Notes: generated by a model from the sequence alone, not told the origin. Counted from the first letter of the stretch, positions 26,632-35,776 are shown. The stretch is 64,000 bases of DNA from Clostridiales bacterium (GCA_004556395.1 SFHK01000009.1:1-64000), one strand, 5' to 3'. Program-made: numbers and translations.

Positions 26632-27405
26632 TCAATCCTCCCGTTGTTCAAATACGAGCTCAACGCCCAGCTTGCCGAGTACGTCCCTCCACCTTTCGCC
26701 GGGGTCGCGGTCGGTCACGATGGTGCTCAGCTGGCCGAGCTCCCCGATTCGCGCGAACGCGATCCGGTCAAACTTGCCGTGATCCGCCGCGAGAATCACC
26801 TGCCGCGCCGCAGACATCATTGCGCGCTTGACCAGCGCCGTATCCTCGTGCCGGTCGGTAAACCCGGCGCGCAGGTCGAGACTGCCGCAGGAAAGAATCG
26901 CCTTGTCCACGTGATACGAGCGCACCATACTCTCCGCCTGAAAACCGGCGAAGGAAGGTGCGCTCGTGCGGAGCGCGCCGCCCGTGCAGAGCACATTCCA
27001 GCCCTGAACGGAGGCGATCTCCCGAATGATCTCCATGGAATTGGTGATCACGGTCAGATTCTTTTTGCTTTTCAGTTCACGCGCGATGTAATAGGATGTG
27101 GAGCTTTCGTCGAGGATGATGTATTCCCCGTCGGAAATCAAAGACGCGACCAGATGAGCGATCACGGTTTTGGAAGCGACGTCCGCGCGCTTGCGAATGT
27201 CGTAGGGCGTGTCTTCCCGGCCGTCCTCGCGCAAAACGGCGCCGCCGTAGGTACGCGAAACCAGCCCCTCCGTCTCCAGACGCTCGAGGTCGCGGCGAAT
27301 GGTTTCCTCCGACACGGAATAGGCGGCGCTCAGCTCGCTTACGTGCACGCGCTTTTCGTCCAGCAGCTGCATGCGAATACGTTTGCGGCGTTCTACGGCC
27401 AGCAA
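26632..27405 (-). CDS. DeoR family transcriptional regulator
   Basis: The 257-aa repressor has an N-terminal winged helix (VHVSELSAAYSVSEETIRRDLERLE) and a C-terminal DeoR sensor domain with LDESSTSYYIA, VITNSMEI and AADHGKFD, which binds a sugar phosphate. TTG at 27405 is chosen as start: AGGGG lies eight bases upstream and it gives the usual MLAVERRKRI opening. An ATG at 27438 overlaps the -10 element of the promoter. As first gene it likely represses this operon until the sugar phosphate inducer appears. Confidence 0.85.
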   Translation of the reverse strand: MLAVERRKRIRMQLLDEKRVHVSELSAAYSVSEETIRRDLERLETEGLVSRTYGGAVLREDGREDTPYDIRKRADVASKTVIAHLVASLISDGEYIILDESSTSYYIARELKSKKNLTVITNSMEIIREIASVQGWNVLCTGGALRTSAPSFAGFQAESMVRSYHVDKAILSCGSLDLRAGFTDRHEDTALVKRAMMSAARQVILAADHGKFDRIAFARIGELGQLSTIVTDRDPGERWRDVLGKLGVELVFEQRED

Positions 27406-27436
27406 GCGCTCATCCCCTCTCGGCTTTAGTGGGTTC

Positions 27437-27465
27437 ATTGTATCACAACTCGCCCAAAATATCCA
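27437..27465 (-). promoter_or_regulatory. Promoter of the DeoR-led operon
   Basis: On the minus strand TGGATA and TACAAT are 17 bases apart, placing the start of transcription near 27430, before the TTG start. A/C-rich repeats upstream (27480-27512) could be DeoR operator half-sites, which is only a guess. Confidence 0.5.
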
Positions 27466-27514
27466 CCCAAACTCGTTGGTTTGTGTGTTATTTTTCTTGC
27501 TTTTGTTGTTTTAT

Positions 27515-27562
27515 GAGGGATTTACGACGCTTTTTATGGGGTATTCACGCCTTGAATCCCTC
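27515..27562. repeat. Inverted repeat in the DeoR upstream region
   Basis: GAGGGATT (27515-27522) and AATCCCTC (27555-27562) form an 8-bp stem with a 32-base loop between the membrane protein stop and the DeoR promoter. It may be an operator or a weak terminator. Confidence 0.35.
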
Positions 27563-27572
27563 AATCCCACAT

Positions 27573-28472
27573 TCAGCGATAGCGGTTTCTGAGAAAAAGC
27601 GCCGCCGCGAGCGCCGCAATCACCGCGCTCGGCAAAAAACGCGCATAGAAAACCGGCGAAAGCAGCACCGTCTTCAGCGGTTCCCCGTACATCGGCAGCA
27701 GCTCCGCGAGCCCCTCCGACTGGACATACAGCGTGCTCACGACGAAGAAAAGCACCCCGCCCAGCACGATTCCGCCCGCCGAGCACAGGCTTACCATCCA
27801 CACCTGATACCGGTCGCGCAGGCCGCCCATCTTCTCATAGATCAGGTTTACCAGCAGGGGAATGAGCGCGGCAGGAAGGAAGAAGGATGAAATGCCAAGA
27901 TACTCCATCAGCGCCCACGCGGCCGCCGCGGCCAGCAGACCGAGAAGGCCGCCCACAGCGCCCCTTCGCGCGCGCTTCCTGCGAATCGTTGAGCGGTTCT
28001 CTCCGCGCTTCGCCCGTCCGGTTTCCGCGCATTCCGCGCACACGGGCACGAGCTCGCCGTCGATCGCCGAAAGCGTGTACGTCTCCCCCTCCTCGAATTC
28101 CCGGCGGCAGCGCGCGCACAGCACACCCATCTCCCGGCCGTAGGGGCGCAGCAGCGGGTCGGCCTCTGCGAGAAAGCGACGCATGTCGTCGAGCGGGTCG
28201 TTCCCATAAAACCGGAACGCCAGCGCGTTGGCGAAGGCGGTCTCCACCGGCTTCGCGCCGTAGCGCGCCAGCTTTTCCGCAAGCGCTTCCTCAAGCGCCT
28301 TCCGCCTGCCGCCGCGGGGCAGGTTCAGACAGACCATGACGCGCAGCGCCGTTTCCTCCTCGGCGCGCAGCGTGATGTACATGTCCTCATATCTTCCCGC
28401 GTATAGACCGTCGACGCATTCCAGCGAATGCTCCGCCGCAAACGCCTGAATACGGTCGTTTAATTCCTGCAT
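27573..28472 (-). CDS. Membrane protein with zinc-ribbon-like Cys pairs (unknown function)
   Basis: I do not recognise this 299-aa protein. Residues 1-140 are soluble; CARC near 118 and CAEC near 144 could bind zinc. A basic stretch (TIRRKRARR) leads into four hydrophobic segments between about 170 and 295, so the N-terminus is probably cytoplasmic. It follows the GH106-like gene by 21 bases with GGGAGG before its ATG and is probably co-transcribed. Confidence 0.7.
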   Translation of the reverse strand: MQELNDRIQAFAAEHSLECVDGLYAGRYEDMYITLRAEEETALRVMVCLNLPRGGRRKALEEALAEKLARYGAKPVETAFANALAFRFYGNDPLDDMRRFLAEADPLLRPYGREMGVLCARCRREFEEGETYTLSAIDGELVPVCAECAETGRAKRGENRSTIRRKRARRGAVGGLLGLLAAAAAWALMEYLGISSFFLPAALIPLLVNLIYEKMGGLRDRYQVWMVSLCSAGGIVLGGVLFFVVSTLYVQSEGLAELLPMYGEPLKTVLLSPVFYARFLPSAVIAALAAALFLRNRYR

Positions 28473-28493
28473 ATCCGTTTCCTCCCGTTTGTT

Positions 28494-30815
28494 TTATCCC
28501 TCGCGGATGATCAGCTTCGTGCCGCCCAGGAGTCCGCTCGGCCACGGCTTGTGTTCATAATGAGAGACCAGCGAATTGGTTACGTCCACCTCGATCAGGT
28601 TCTCGCCCGCCTTCAGAAAGCGCGTCACGTCCACGCGGTACGGCGGCGCAAGCAGCGCGCCCGCGTCCTGCCCGTTCACGCGCACCTCGGCCATCTCGCG
28701 GACATCGCCCAGACACAGCTCCGCCCGCGCCGGAAGCTTCCGAAGCGCCACCGCGCAGCGCGCGGTCAGCCTGCCGGAGAATACGCGTATCGCTTCGATC
28801 CCCTGCCAGTCGCCCACGCCAGGAACGGTGCTTCCGTCCGGAAGCGTCAGCTGCCAGCAATCGTCCAGCGGCTTCGTCTCGCGAATCCTGCCCGCCGGCA
28901 CTTTCAACGGCAGCTCTTCCGCGCCCGCGCAGCGGCACACGTAGAGCAGCTGCCGTCTTTCCAGATGGACTTTCAGCCGTCCGCTTTCGGCGTTCTCCTG
29001 CCACGCTTCGCCCGTCCACGGGTCGAGCACGGCCACTGTGCCGGTAAAGGGCAGCGTCGCCGTGCCGGAATAATCCCCGCCCAGCTCGTTGGCAAGCAGC
29101 ACAAATTCCTCGTCCCCGCGCTTCACGTGCGACGCGCGAATGCCCGACGCGCTGCCGCTCAGGCGAACCGTGCGCCATTCGCCGCCCAGCGCCCGCGCGG
29201 AGCGCACAATCTTCAACCCCTGCTTCGCGTATGTACGGAGCGCGGCCAGCGCCGCCTCGTCGTATTCCAGCGCGTCGTCCAGCAACACGGCCTCGTAGCG
29301 CTGCTTTGCCACGGCCAGCGCGCCGTTTTCCGGCATTCCCAGCTTCAGAAGCTGCTCGTCCGTCAGATAGTTAAACTCGATCTGCCGTTCATACAGCGCG
29401 CGCACCTTCTCCACCGGCAGGCTGTCGCCCGTGCCCAGCACGGCCACACGCGCCTGATTCACGCCGTCGGTATTCAGCGTGCAGGCGCGGGCGATGAACG
29501 AAGCAATCTGCCCATAGTGCGGCCAACAGATGTTGTTCGGGCCCGCGTCCGGTGGGCGATCCATCTGCACGGGACGCGCCAGCTCGTAATAGAACGCGTG
29601 CGGGATGATGAGATTGCAGCCGCGCACAAACAGCCAGTTCAGATACCAGCGCATATCGTCCACGTTGAACGCCCACATTTCCCCGTTCGGCCCGCAGCAG
29701 CCGAAGCATTCGTTCAGGTTACGGCGCGCGCCGGTATACCTCGCCGCGTCCGACGCACACTTTGCCTGCGCGCTCTCCGCGCCGCCCAGCGCCAGATCGT
29801 TTTCCGGCGCGACCCAGCGCCACACGATGTCCTGCCCCGGAATGCCGAAGCTTTCCAGCAGCTTGATGTTCTGCGGCCCGTGCGGGTGGCCGCACAGAGC
29901 GATTCCGTGTGAAACGCACCAGTCGGAAATGGGCTTATAATAAGTTCGGGTCATGCGCTCGTCTACAAGACGGCCGAACCGCGCGCGGATTTTCTTCTCC
30001 GCGCCGCCGCAGGGCAGGAACAGCGCGGGCAGGTCGGCAAGCGGAAAGCCCTTCTCCGCCAGCTCCGCTTCAAAGCCCTCCGTCCACGGGCACATGCCCC
30101 GCCGCCCGGCGCGCCCGGTCGGGCTGGGTTCGTCGGTAAAGAAGCCCAGTATCGTTTCGCCGAAATACGGCTTCAGCCGGTCGTAGTACCGCTGATGCGT
30201 CAGGCGAATGAACGCCTGCATGGCTTCTGCATTCAGAAGGTCGGCCGCCGCGGGCGCGTTCGGCTGCCCGTCGTCCTCGTTTTCATGGATTCCGCGAATC
30301 GTGCCGCGGGTAAAGCCGGCGACCAGCCGGCATTCCGTTTCGTCTGCCGAAGGCACCTCCTCCGGCTCCAATACACGCGCGCTCCCGGGAACAAAGCCTT
30401 CTCCGCTTCTTACAAGCGCGATTCGCGCAAGCGTTTTGTCGCCCTCTTCCGGCGCGTCGCCCGGCGCGCGCAGACACAGGCCGCGCGCGGCATAGGCTGG
30501 ATTCTCCTGAACCACCATGCCGTGCGCCGAGCCGGAGGGATACATGCCCTCGTCATACAAAAGCACGCGCATGCCGTGCGACGCCGCGAAGGAAACAATG
30601 CTCTCGATGCGATCCAGAAACGCGTCCGAAAGATAACACAGGGATTCGGGCACGCCGACGCGCGGATGCAATACCACCGCGCGAACGCCGTGCGAAAGAA
30701 AGTCATTCAGCTGTCTTTCAAGCTCCCCGTCGTTCAGGTCGCCGTTTAAAAACCAGAAGGGAAAAGGTGAAAATTCAGCGTCGGGCGCTCGAAACGCCTC
30801 CCGTATCGACTTCAT
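28494..30815 (-). CDS. Glycoside hydrolase, GH106-like with C-terminal GH2-type sugar-binding fold
   Basis: The 773-aa protein has an N-terminal barrel with PFWFLNGDL, VLLYDEGMYPSGSAHG and GFFTDEP, the pattern of the large GH106-related group (rhamnosidases and similar). The C-terminal 120 residues look like a GH2-type jelly roll (VRVNGQDAGALLAPPYRVDVT). No signal peptide is visible, so it acts inside the cell. The substrate is probably a plant-type oligosaccharide containing rhamnose or uronic acid; this is inference. It leads a two-gene transcript with the membrane protein. Confidence 0.72.
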   Translation of the reverse strand: MKSIREAFRAPDAEFSPFPFWFLNGDLNDGELERQLNDFLSHGVRAVVLHPRVGVPESLCYLSDAFLDRIESIVSFAASHGMRVLLYDEGMYPSGSAHGMVVQENPAYAARGLCLRAPGDAPEEGDKTLARIALVRSGEGFVPGSARVLEPEEVPSADETECRLVAGFTRGTIRGIHENEDDGQPNAPAAADLLNAEAMQAFIRLTHQRYYDRLKPYFGETILGFFTDEPSPTGRAGRRGMCPWTEGFEAELAEKGFPLADLPALFLPCGGAEKKIRARFGRLVDERMTRTYYKPISDWCVSHGIALCGHPHGPQNIKLLESFGIPGQDIVWRWVAPENDLALGGAESAQAKCASDAARYTGARRNLNECFGCCGPNGEMWAFNVDDMRWYLNWLFVRGCNLIIPHAFYYELARPVQMDRPPDAGPNNICWPHYGQIASFIARACTLNTDGVNQARVAVLGTGDSLPVEKVRALYERQIEFNYLTDEQLLKLGMPENGALAVAKQRYEAVLLDDALEYDEAALAALRTYAKQGLKIVRSARALGGEWRTVRLSGSASGIRASHVKRGDEEFVLLANELGGDYSGTATLPFTGTVAVLDPWTGEAWQENAESGRLKVHLERRQLLYVCRCAGAEELPLKVPAGRIRETKPLDDCWQLTLPDGSTVPGVGDWQGIEAIRVFSGRLTARCAVALRKLPARAELCLGDVREMAEVRVNGQDAGALLAPPYRVDVTRFLKAGENLIEVDVTNSLVSHYEHKPWPSGLLGGTKLIIREG

Positions 30816-30853
30816 GCGGATTCCTCCTAAAAACAGTTGTCTATTGCATGGGT

Positions 30854-30882
30854 ATCATACCACATTTTTCAATTCCAGGCAA
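30854..30882 (-). promoter_or_regulatory. Promoter of the GH106-like gene
   Basis: On the minus strand TTGCCT and TATGAT are 17 bases apart, about 40 bases before the start codon. Confidence 0.5.
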
Positions 30883-30952
30883 TCGAGTTTTCGCATTCTC
30901 CTGTCATGCGGAAAGCCATGGCTGTAACCATCAAAAATATTTTCGGGCATAA

Positions 30953-30985
30953 CAAAACAGCGTCCGACCGAAGCTGAACGCTGTC
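30953..30985 (-). terminator. Terminator of the cbiC-like gene
   Basis: ACAGCGT arms pair with ACGCTGT, followed by TTTTGTT on the minus strand. Confidence 0.75.
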
Positions 30986-31019
30986 TGCTGTTGAATCCTG
31001 CCTGACACTCGACGTTTCC

Positions 31020-31631
31020 TCAAACCGTTTCCTTTGGCCGGATCGCGCGAAGAATGGCGTTCAGAATGCCGGCCGTCACGACGGTGCCGCCCTTTTTGCC
31101 GCGCGCGACGATATAGGCCATATCGCTGTCGCGAAGCTTCTCCTTCAGCTGCACGACGTTCGCGAAGCCGCTGGGCGCGGCCAGCACGCAGACCTCGCTG
31201 AGCGGCTCATGCTGACGGCGAATCAGCACGCGGTTCAGCGCCGCCGGGGCGGAGCCCACCACCAGCAGCTTGGGGCCGGGAATCGCAAGGCCGATATCGA
31301 CCGCGATTTCCGCGCGCGTCGTGTGACGGATCTCCGCCAGCTGAAGCACCTCAGGATCGTCAATAAAGCATCTCACGCGGGTATTCGTGCCTTCCAGCGT
31401 CGAATAGTCGATATCCGCGGTAATCAGCTGCGTGTCCACAAGAATCGTGCCGCCCGCAGCCACCAGTCTCTTGATATGGGTCAATGCGGTGGGGCTGAAC
31501 TGCAAACTTTGCGCCAGCTGGGGATCCGCGGTATCCTTTTCAATCTGAGCAATAATTTCGGATACCTCGGCGCTGATGTACGGTATTCCGAAGCGACGCG
31601 ACGCCGCTCCTCTTTGAGGCTGTCTTGCCAT
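31020..31631 (-). CDS. Orphan precorrin-8X methylmutase (CbiC/CobH) homologue
   Basis: The 203-aa protein aligns by eye with CbiC/CobH, which moves a methyl group from C-11 to C-12 in cobalamin synthesis. Shared blocks are LQFSPTAL, a GGTILVDTQLITADID segment, and a C-terminal GFANVVQLKEKL with GTVVTAGILNAILR. The N-terminal region that normally holds the catalytic His before A-(T/S)-A-D here reads IEKDTAD, with Lys32 where the His should be. No other corrin gene is in the window. GAGGTG precedes the ATG. It may have lost or changed activity. Confidence 0.75.
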   Translation of the reverse strand: MARQPQRGAASRRFGIPYISAEVSEIIAQIEKDTADPQLAQSLQFSPTALTHIKRLVAAGGTILVDTQLITADIDYSTLEGTNTRVRCFIDDPEVLQLAEIRHTTRAEIAVDIGLAIPGPKLLVVGSAPAALNRVLIRRQHEPLSEVCVLAAPSGFANVVQLKEKLRDSDMAYIVARGKKGGTVVTAGILNAILRAIRPKETV

Positions 31632-31688
31632 ACACTCACCTCATTCGTCCTTATCCATAAATAACGCATATAAAATACAACCATCATT

Positions 31689-31717
31689 ACTATACAGAAA
31701 GCAGGTTGTCTTGTCAA
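31689..31717 (-). promoter_or_regulatory. Strong promoter of the cbiC-like gene
   Basis: On the minus strand TTGACA and TATAGT are 17 bases apart, close to consensus, about 55 bases before the start codon. Confidence 0.7.
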
Positions 31718-31824
31718 GTGAAATTGTGAACATTTCCGTTTTACGTCGGTTAATTCCGTTTGTTTAACATAACTTCAATCTACATGACCGCCGAAATGGC
31801 TTCTCACAAACCGCTTTTTTGCCG

Positions 31825-31857
31825 AAAAATGCCCGCTCCGAAAACTCGAAGCGGGCA
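31825..31857 (-). terminator. clpB terminator
   Basis: GCCCGCT and AGCGGGC arms with a short loop are followed by ATTTTTC on the minus strand. Confidence 0.8.
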
Positions 31858-31865
31858 AAAGGGAA

Positions 31866-34499
31866 TTACGCATTCTCGGGCACGGTCTCGGCGGGCGTGG
31901 CGTCGGCCACAAGCTCGCCATCCCGCACGTTGATCACGACGTTGCTCTCGTCCTGAACCTCCAGCCGCAGGATGGCCTTGGCCAGCAGTGTCTCCACGTT
32001 GCGCTGGATATAGCGGCGCAGCGGTCTGGCGCCGTACTGCGGAGAGTACGCGTCCTCGATGACCTTGTCCTTCGCGCCCTCGGACAGCGTCACATGAATG
32101 TGCTTGTCCGCGAGACGGCGATTGACGTCGTTCATCATCAGGTCGATGATCGCGCCGATCTGATCGCGCATCAGACCCTTGAAGTAGATAATCTCGTCCA
32201 GTCGGTTCAGGAACTCCGGGCGGAACGCGCCGTGCAGCATGCCGTCGACCTCGTTCTTCGCTTCCTCCGTGATTTCGCCGTCCGGCCCGATACCGTCCAG
32301 AATCACGTCGCTGCCGATGTTTGAGGTGAGGATGATGATGGCGTTGCGGAAGTCCACCGTGCGCCCCTGCGAATCGGTCAGGCGGCCGTCGTCCAGCAGC
32401 TGCAGAAGCACGTTGAACACGTCCGGGTGCGCCTTTTCGATTTCATCAAACAGAACCACCGAATACGGCTTTCTGCGCACGGCCTCGGTCAGCTGGCCGC
32501 CCTCCTCGTAGCCCACGTATCCCGGAGGCGCTCCGATCAGGCGGGACACGGAGAATTTCTCCATGTACTCGCTCATGTCGATGCGTACCATGGCCTTCTC
32601 GTCGTCAAACAGCGCCTGTGCCAGCGCCTTCGCCAGCTCGGTTTTGCCTACGCCGGTCGGGCCTAAGAACAGGAACGAGCCAACCGGCCGGTCGGGATCC
32701 TGAATGCCCGCGCGGGAACGCAAGATGGCTTCGGACACGCGCTTCACCGCGTCGTCCTGACCAATGACCCTCTTATGCAGCTCCTCGTCGAGTCTCAGAA
32801 GCTTCTCGCGCTCGCTCTCCATCAGACGCGCCACGGGAATGCCCGTCCAGCGCGCGACGATGCGGGCGATTTCGTCCTCGGTCACGCGGTCGCGCAGAAG
32901 CGAACGCGCCGACTTGTCCTTCTCCGCCGCTTCCTCGGCTTCCTTCAATTCCTTGGTCAGCTGCGGCAGCTTGCCGTATTTCAGCTCAGCAGCCTTGTTC
33001 AGGTCGTACTCGCGCTCGGCCAGCTGAATGTCGGCGTTCACCTTTTCAATCTGCTCGCGCAGGGTGCGCACGCGGCCAATAGCGTTCTTCTCGTTTTCCC
33101 AGCGCGCCTTCATTTCATTGAACTGATCGCGCTTCTCGGCCAGCTCCTTGCGAACCTTGTTCAGCTGCTCCACCGAAGCCTTTTCATCCTGCTCGTGAGA
33201 CAGGGCGACCTCTTCGATTTCCAGCCGCATGATTTCGCGGCGAACGTCGTCCAGCTCCTGCGGCATGGAGTCCATCTCGGTGCGGATCATGGCACACGCC
33301 TCGTCCACAAGGTCGATGGCCTTGTCGGGCAGGAAACGGTCGGAAATGTACCGATCGCTCAAAACCGCCGCCGCCACCAGCGCCTGATCGGTGATCTTCA
33401 CGCCGTGGAAGACCTCGTAGCGCTCCTCAAGGCCGCGCAGGATGGAGATGGTGTCCTCCACCGTCGGCTCGTTTACCATAACCGGCTGGAAGCGGCGCTC
33501 CAGCGCGGCATCCTTTTCGATGTACTTGCGGTACTCGTCCAGCGTCGTCGCGCCGACGCAGTGCAGCTCGCCTCTGGCCAGCATCGGCTTCAGCAGGTTG
33601 CCCGCGTCCATGCTGCCCTCGCTGCGGCCCGCGCCCACAATCGTGTGCAGCTCGTCGATAAACAGAATGATGCGGCCGTTGGATTCCTTGATTTCGCTGA
33701 GAACCGCCTTCAGACGCTCCTCAAACTCGCCCTTGTACTTCGCGCCGGCGATCAGCGCGCCCATGTCCAGCGAGAACAGCTGCCTGTCCTTCAGGGAGGA
33801 AGGCACGTCGCCCTGCACGATTCGCTGCGCCAGTCCCTCGGCGATGGCCGTCTTGCCCACGCCCGGCTCGCCGATCAGCACGGGGTTGTTCTTCGACTTT
33901 CTCGAAAGAATGCGGATCACGTTTCGAATCTCGTTGTCGCGGCCGATAACCGGGTCGAGCTTCTGCTTGCGCGCCAGCTCGGTGAGATCCTGCCCGTACT
34001 TCTTCAGCGCTTCATAGGTGGCTTCCGGCGAATCCGTCGTCACGCGCACGTTGCCGCGCACGGTCTGAAGCGCCGCCATCACCTTGTCCTTTTCAATGCC
34101 GAACTGCTCAAACAGCCGCTTCATCTGCGGGTTCGCGCGCTCGATCAGACCGATCAGCAGGTGCTCCACCGACACGTATTCGTCCTTCATGTGCGCGGCC
34201 TCGTCCTCCGCGGCCAGCAGCGCCTGATTCACGTCCTGCGAGATGTACACCTTGTCCGGCTCATGACCCGGGCCGCTTACGCGCGGAATGCGGGAAACCA
34301 GCTCGTCGCACGCTTCCTTCAGCGAGGTGGTGTTTACCTCCATCTTCTTCAGAAGCTCCGGCGTCAGTCCGCCGTCCTGGGAAAGCAGCGCGCTTAAAAG
34401 GTGCGGCTGCTCGATTTGCATATTGGAATATCGGAGTGCGATCTGCTGCCCAAGCTGCAGCGCCTCCAGCGATTTCTTCGTGAATTTCGATGCATCCAT
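31866..34499 (-). CDS. clpB: ATP-dependent disaggregase ClpB
   Basis: The 877-aa Hsp100 has a Clp N domain (two repeats, 1-145), AAA-1 with GEPGVGKTA and LFIDELHT, the long coiled-coil M domain (about 400-530) that interacts with DnaK, and AAA-2 with GPTGVGKTE. The C-terminus lacks a ClpP tripeptide loop, as expected for ClpB rather than ClpC or ClpA. It resolubilises aggregated proteins. MDASKFTKKS at 34499 is the start, with GGAGG upstream. A CtsR operator sits on its promoter. Confidence 0.96.
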   Translation of the reverse strand: MDASKFTKKSLEALQLGQQIALRYSNMQIEQPHLLSALLSQDGGLTPELLKKMEVNTTSLKEACDELVSRIPRVSGPGHEPDKVYISQDVNQALLAAEDEAAHMKDEYVSVEHLLIGLIERANPQMKRLFEQFGIEKDKVMAALQTVRGNVRVTTDSPEATYEALKKYGQDLTELARKQKLDPVIGRDNEIRNVIRILSRKSKNNPVLIGEPGVGKTAIAEGLAQRIVQGDVPSSLKDRQLFSLDMGALIAGAKYKGEFEERLKAVLSEIKESNGRIILFIDELHTIVGAGRSEGSMDAGNLLKPMLARGELHCVGATTLDEYRKYIEKDAALERRFQPVMVNEPTVEDTISILRGLEERYEVFHGVKITDQALVAAAVLSDRYISDRFLPDKAIDLVDEACAMIRTEMDSMPQELDDVRREIMRLEIEEVALSHEQDEKASVEQLNKVRKELAEKRDQFNEMKARWENEKNAIGRVRTLREQIEKVNADIQLAEREYDLNKAAELKYGKLPQLTKELKEAEEAAEKDKSARSLLRDRVTEDEIARIVARWTGIPVARLMESEREKLLRLDEELHKRVIGQDDAVKRVSEAILRSRAGIQDPDRPVGSFLFLGPTGVGKTELAKALAQALFDDEKAMVRIDMSEYMEKFSVSRLIGAPPGYVGYEEGGQLTEAVRRKPYSVVLFDEIEKAHPDVFNVLLQLLDDGRLTDSQGRTVDFRNAIIILTSNIGSDVILDGIGPDGEITEEAKNEVDGMLHGAFRPEFLNRLDEIIYFKGLMRDQIGAIIDLMMNDVNRRLADKHIHVTLSEGAKDKVIEDAYSPQYGARPLRRYIQRNVETLLAKAILRLEVQDESNVVINVRDGELVADATPAETVPENA

Positions 34500-34534
34500 C
34501 GTTCTGCGCCTCCGTTCAGGAAGGTTTGTCTTGC

Positions 34535-34551
34535 TTTGACCTTCTTTGACC
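34535..34551 (-). promoter_or_regulatory. CtsR operator
   Basis: GGTCAAA-GAA-GGTCAAA on the minus strand is an exact match to the tandem heptad CtsR box. It lies just downstream of the clpB -10, where binding blocks initiation. Confidence 0.88.
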
Positions 34552-34580
34552 ATTATAGTCACCTACCCATTCCCTGTCAA
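34552..34580 (-). promoter_or_regulatory. clpB promoter
   Basis: TTGACA and TATAAT, both perfect consensus, are 17 bases apart on the minus strand and directly abut the CtsR box. Confidence 0.88.
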
Positions 34581-34596
34581 GTCCCTCATTTGTAAT

Positions 34597-35661
34597 TTAT
34601 ATGTTAAATGCGCTCCAGCGCATCCACAGCGTTCGAAATACCTCCATAAAGCCCGGCTTCCGCGTTTCCTTCTCGCGCAGAAGCGGCGCGCACACAACCC
34701 GTTCTCCGTTCACGACAGCCCAGACGCGTTCCCCTCCTTCATTGCTTTCAATCTCCGTATCCGCCGTCTCCCCCTCCCGAACCGGAACGCGCAGCGCCGA
34801 AAGCAGTGTGAATCGTTCCTTTCCTTCCGTAAGCACGGCTCCCTCCGGCAGAACTTCAACCATGGAATACGTTTCAAACCCGTAATCCATGATATCCGCC
34901 GCTTCCTCAAACCAGTTCGGGCAATTCAGCGCCGCGCCCACCACGCGCATGCCGTCCCGCTCCGCCGCGAACACCAGACAGCGCCCTGCCTTCTTCGTGA
35001 AGCCCGTCTTGATTCCCAGCGCTCCGTCATAGGTGCGCAGAAGCTTGTTTTTGTTCGTCAATACGCGCATGTATTCGTGATCCGTCCACGGGATCGTCCG
35101 GCGCTTCGTCGACACAATCGCGACAAACGCCTCATGCCGCATGGCTTCCCGGGCGATCGTCGCGATGCCCCGCGCGGACGCGCCGTTCCCGCCGGAATCC
35201 AGCCCGTTCGGCGTGGTGAAATACGCGTTCGCGCCCAGCGACCCGGCGCGCGCGTTCATCCGCTCGGCAAACGCTTCCACGCTCCCTGCCACATGCTCGG
35301 CAATCGCCACCGCCGCGTCGTTTCCGCTTCGGAGCATCAGGCCGTAGAGCATTTCCTCCATGGTCAGCTGTTCGCCCTCGCTCAGATAAATCGACGTGCC
35401 GGGCACGCCGCTGGCGTTCTTCCCCGCGGTGACGATTTCGTCCATCGCGCAGCTTTCAATCGCCAGAAGCGCCGTCATGATCTTCGTGGTGGAGGCAATC
35501 GCCAGCCGCTCGTCGGCATTCTTTTCAAACAGCACGCGCCCGGTTTCCGCTTCCAGCAGAATGGCGGCGCGCGCGCCTGTCAGCGGCGCTTCCGCATTCG
35601 CGATTGGAGTCAGCAGGCATAGCGCCGCCGCCATCAAAAGAAAAGTCCGTCTCAAACGCAC
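34597..35661 (-). CDS. D-alanyl-D-alanine carboxypeptidase (S11 family)
   Basis: The 354-aa penicillin-binding protein has a signal peptide (cleavage after ANA) and the three serine-peptidase motifs: STTK near 57-60 (nucleophile Ser and Lys), SGN near 111, and KTG near 211. It trims the last D-Ala of peptidoglycan stem peptides outside the membrane. A C-terminal beta domain follows, and a basic amphipathic stretch near the end may touch the membrane. It resembles DacF-type sporulation enzymes, but no sporulation operon surrounds it. Confidence 0.92.
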   Translation of the reverse strand: MRLRRTFLLMAAALCLLTPIANAEAPLTGARAAILLEAETGRVLFEKNADERLAIASTTKIMTALLAIESCAMDEIVTAGKNASGVPGTSIYLSEGEQLTMEEMLYGLMLRSGNDAAVAIAEHVAGSVEAFAERMNARAGSLGANAYFTTPNGLDSGGNGASARGIATIAREAMRHEAFVAIVSTKRRTIPWTDHEYMRVLTNKNKLLRTYDGALGIKTGFTKKAGRCLVFAAERDGMRVVGAALNCPNWFEEAADIMDYGFETYSMVEVLPEGAVLTEGKERFTLLSALRVPVREGETADTEIESNEGGERVWAVVNGERVVCAPLLREKETRKPGFMEVFRTLWMRWSAFNI

Positions 35662-35703
35662 CGCCTCCTCCCCTCACTGTATGCGAACGCAACAATTCTA
35701 TAC

Positions 35704-35732
35704 TTGCGCGGCTTCGCGGGAAGTGATACAAT
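35704..35732 (+). promoter_or_regulatory. kdgK-kduI promoter
   Basis: TTGCGC and TACAAT are 17 bases apart, about 45 bases before the kdgK ATG. Confidence 0.55.
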
Positions 35733-35776
35733 AGGAGGGAACGTTTTCCAACGAACTCGGAAGGAAGGATACCGTC

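Noticed and set aside
26632..27438. ATG at 27438 as start of the DeoR regulator
   Set aside because: It overlaps the -10 element; TTG at 27405 has correctly spaced AGGGG and gives the normal family N-terminus.
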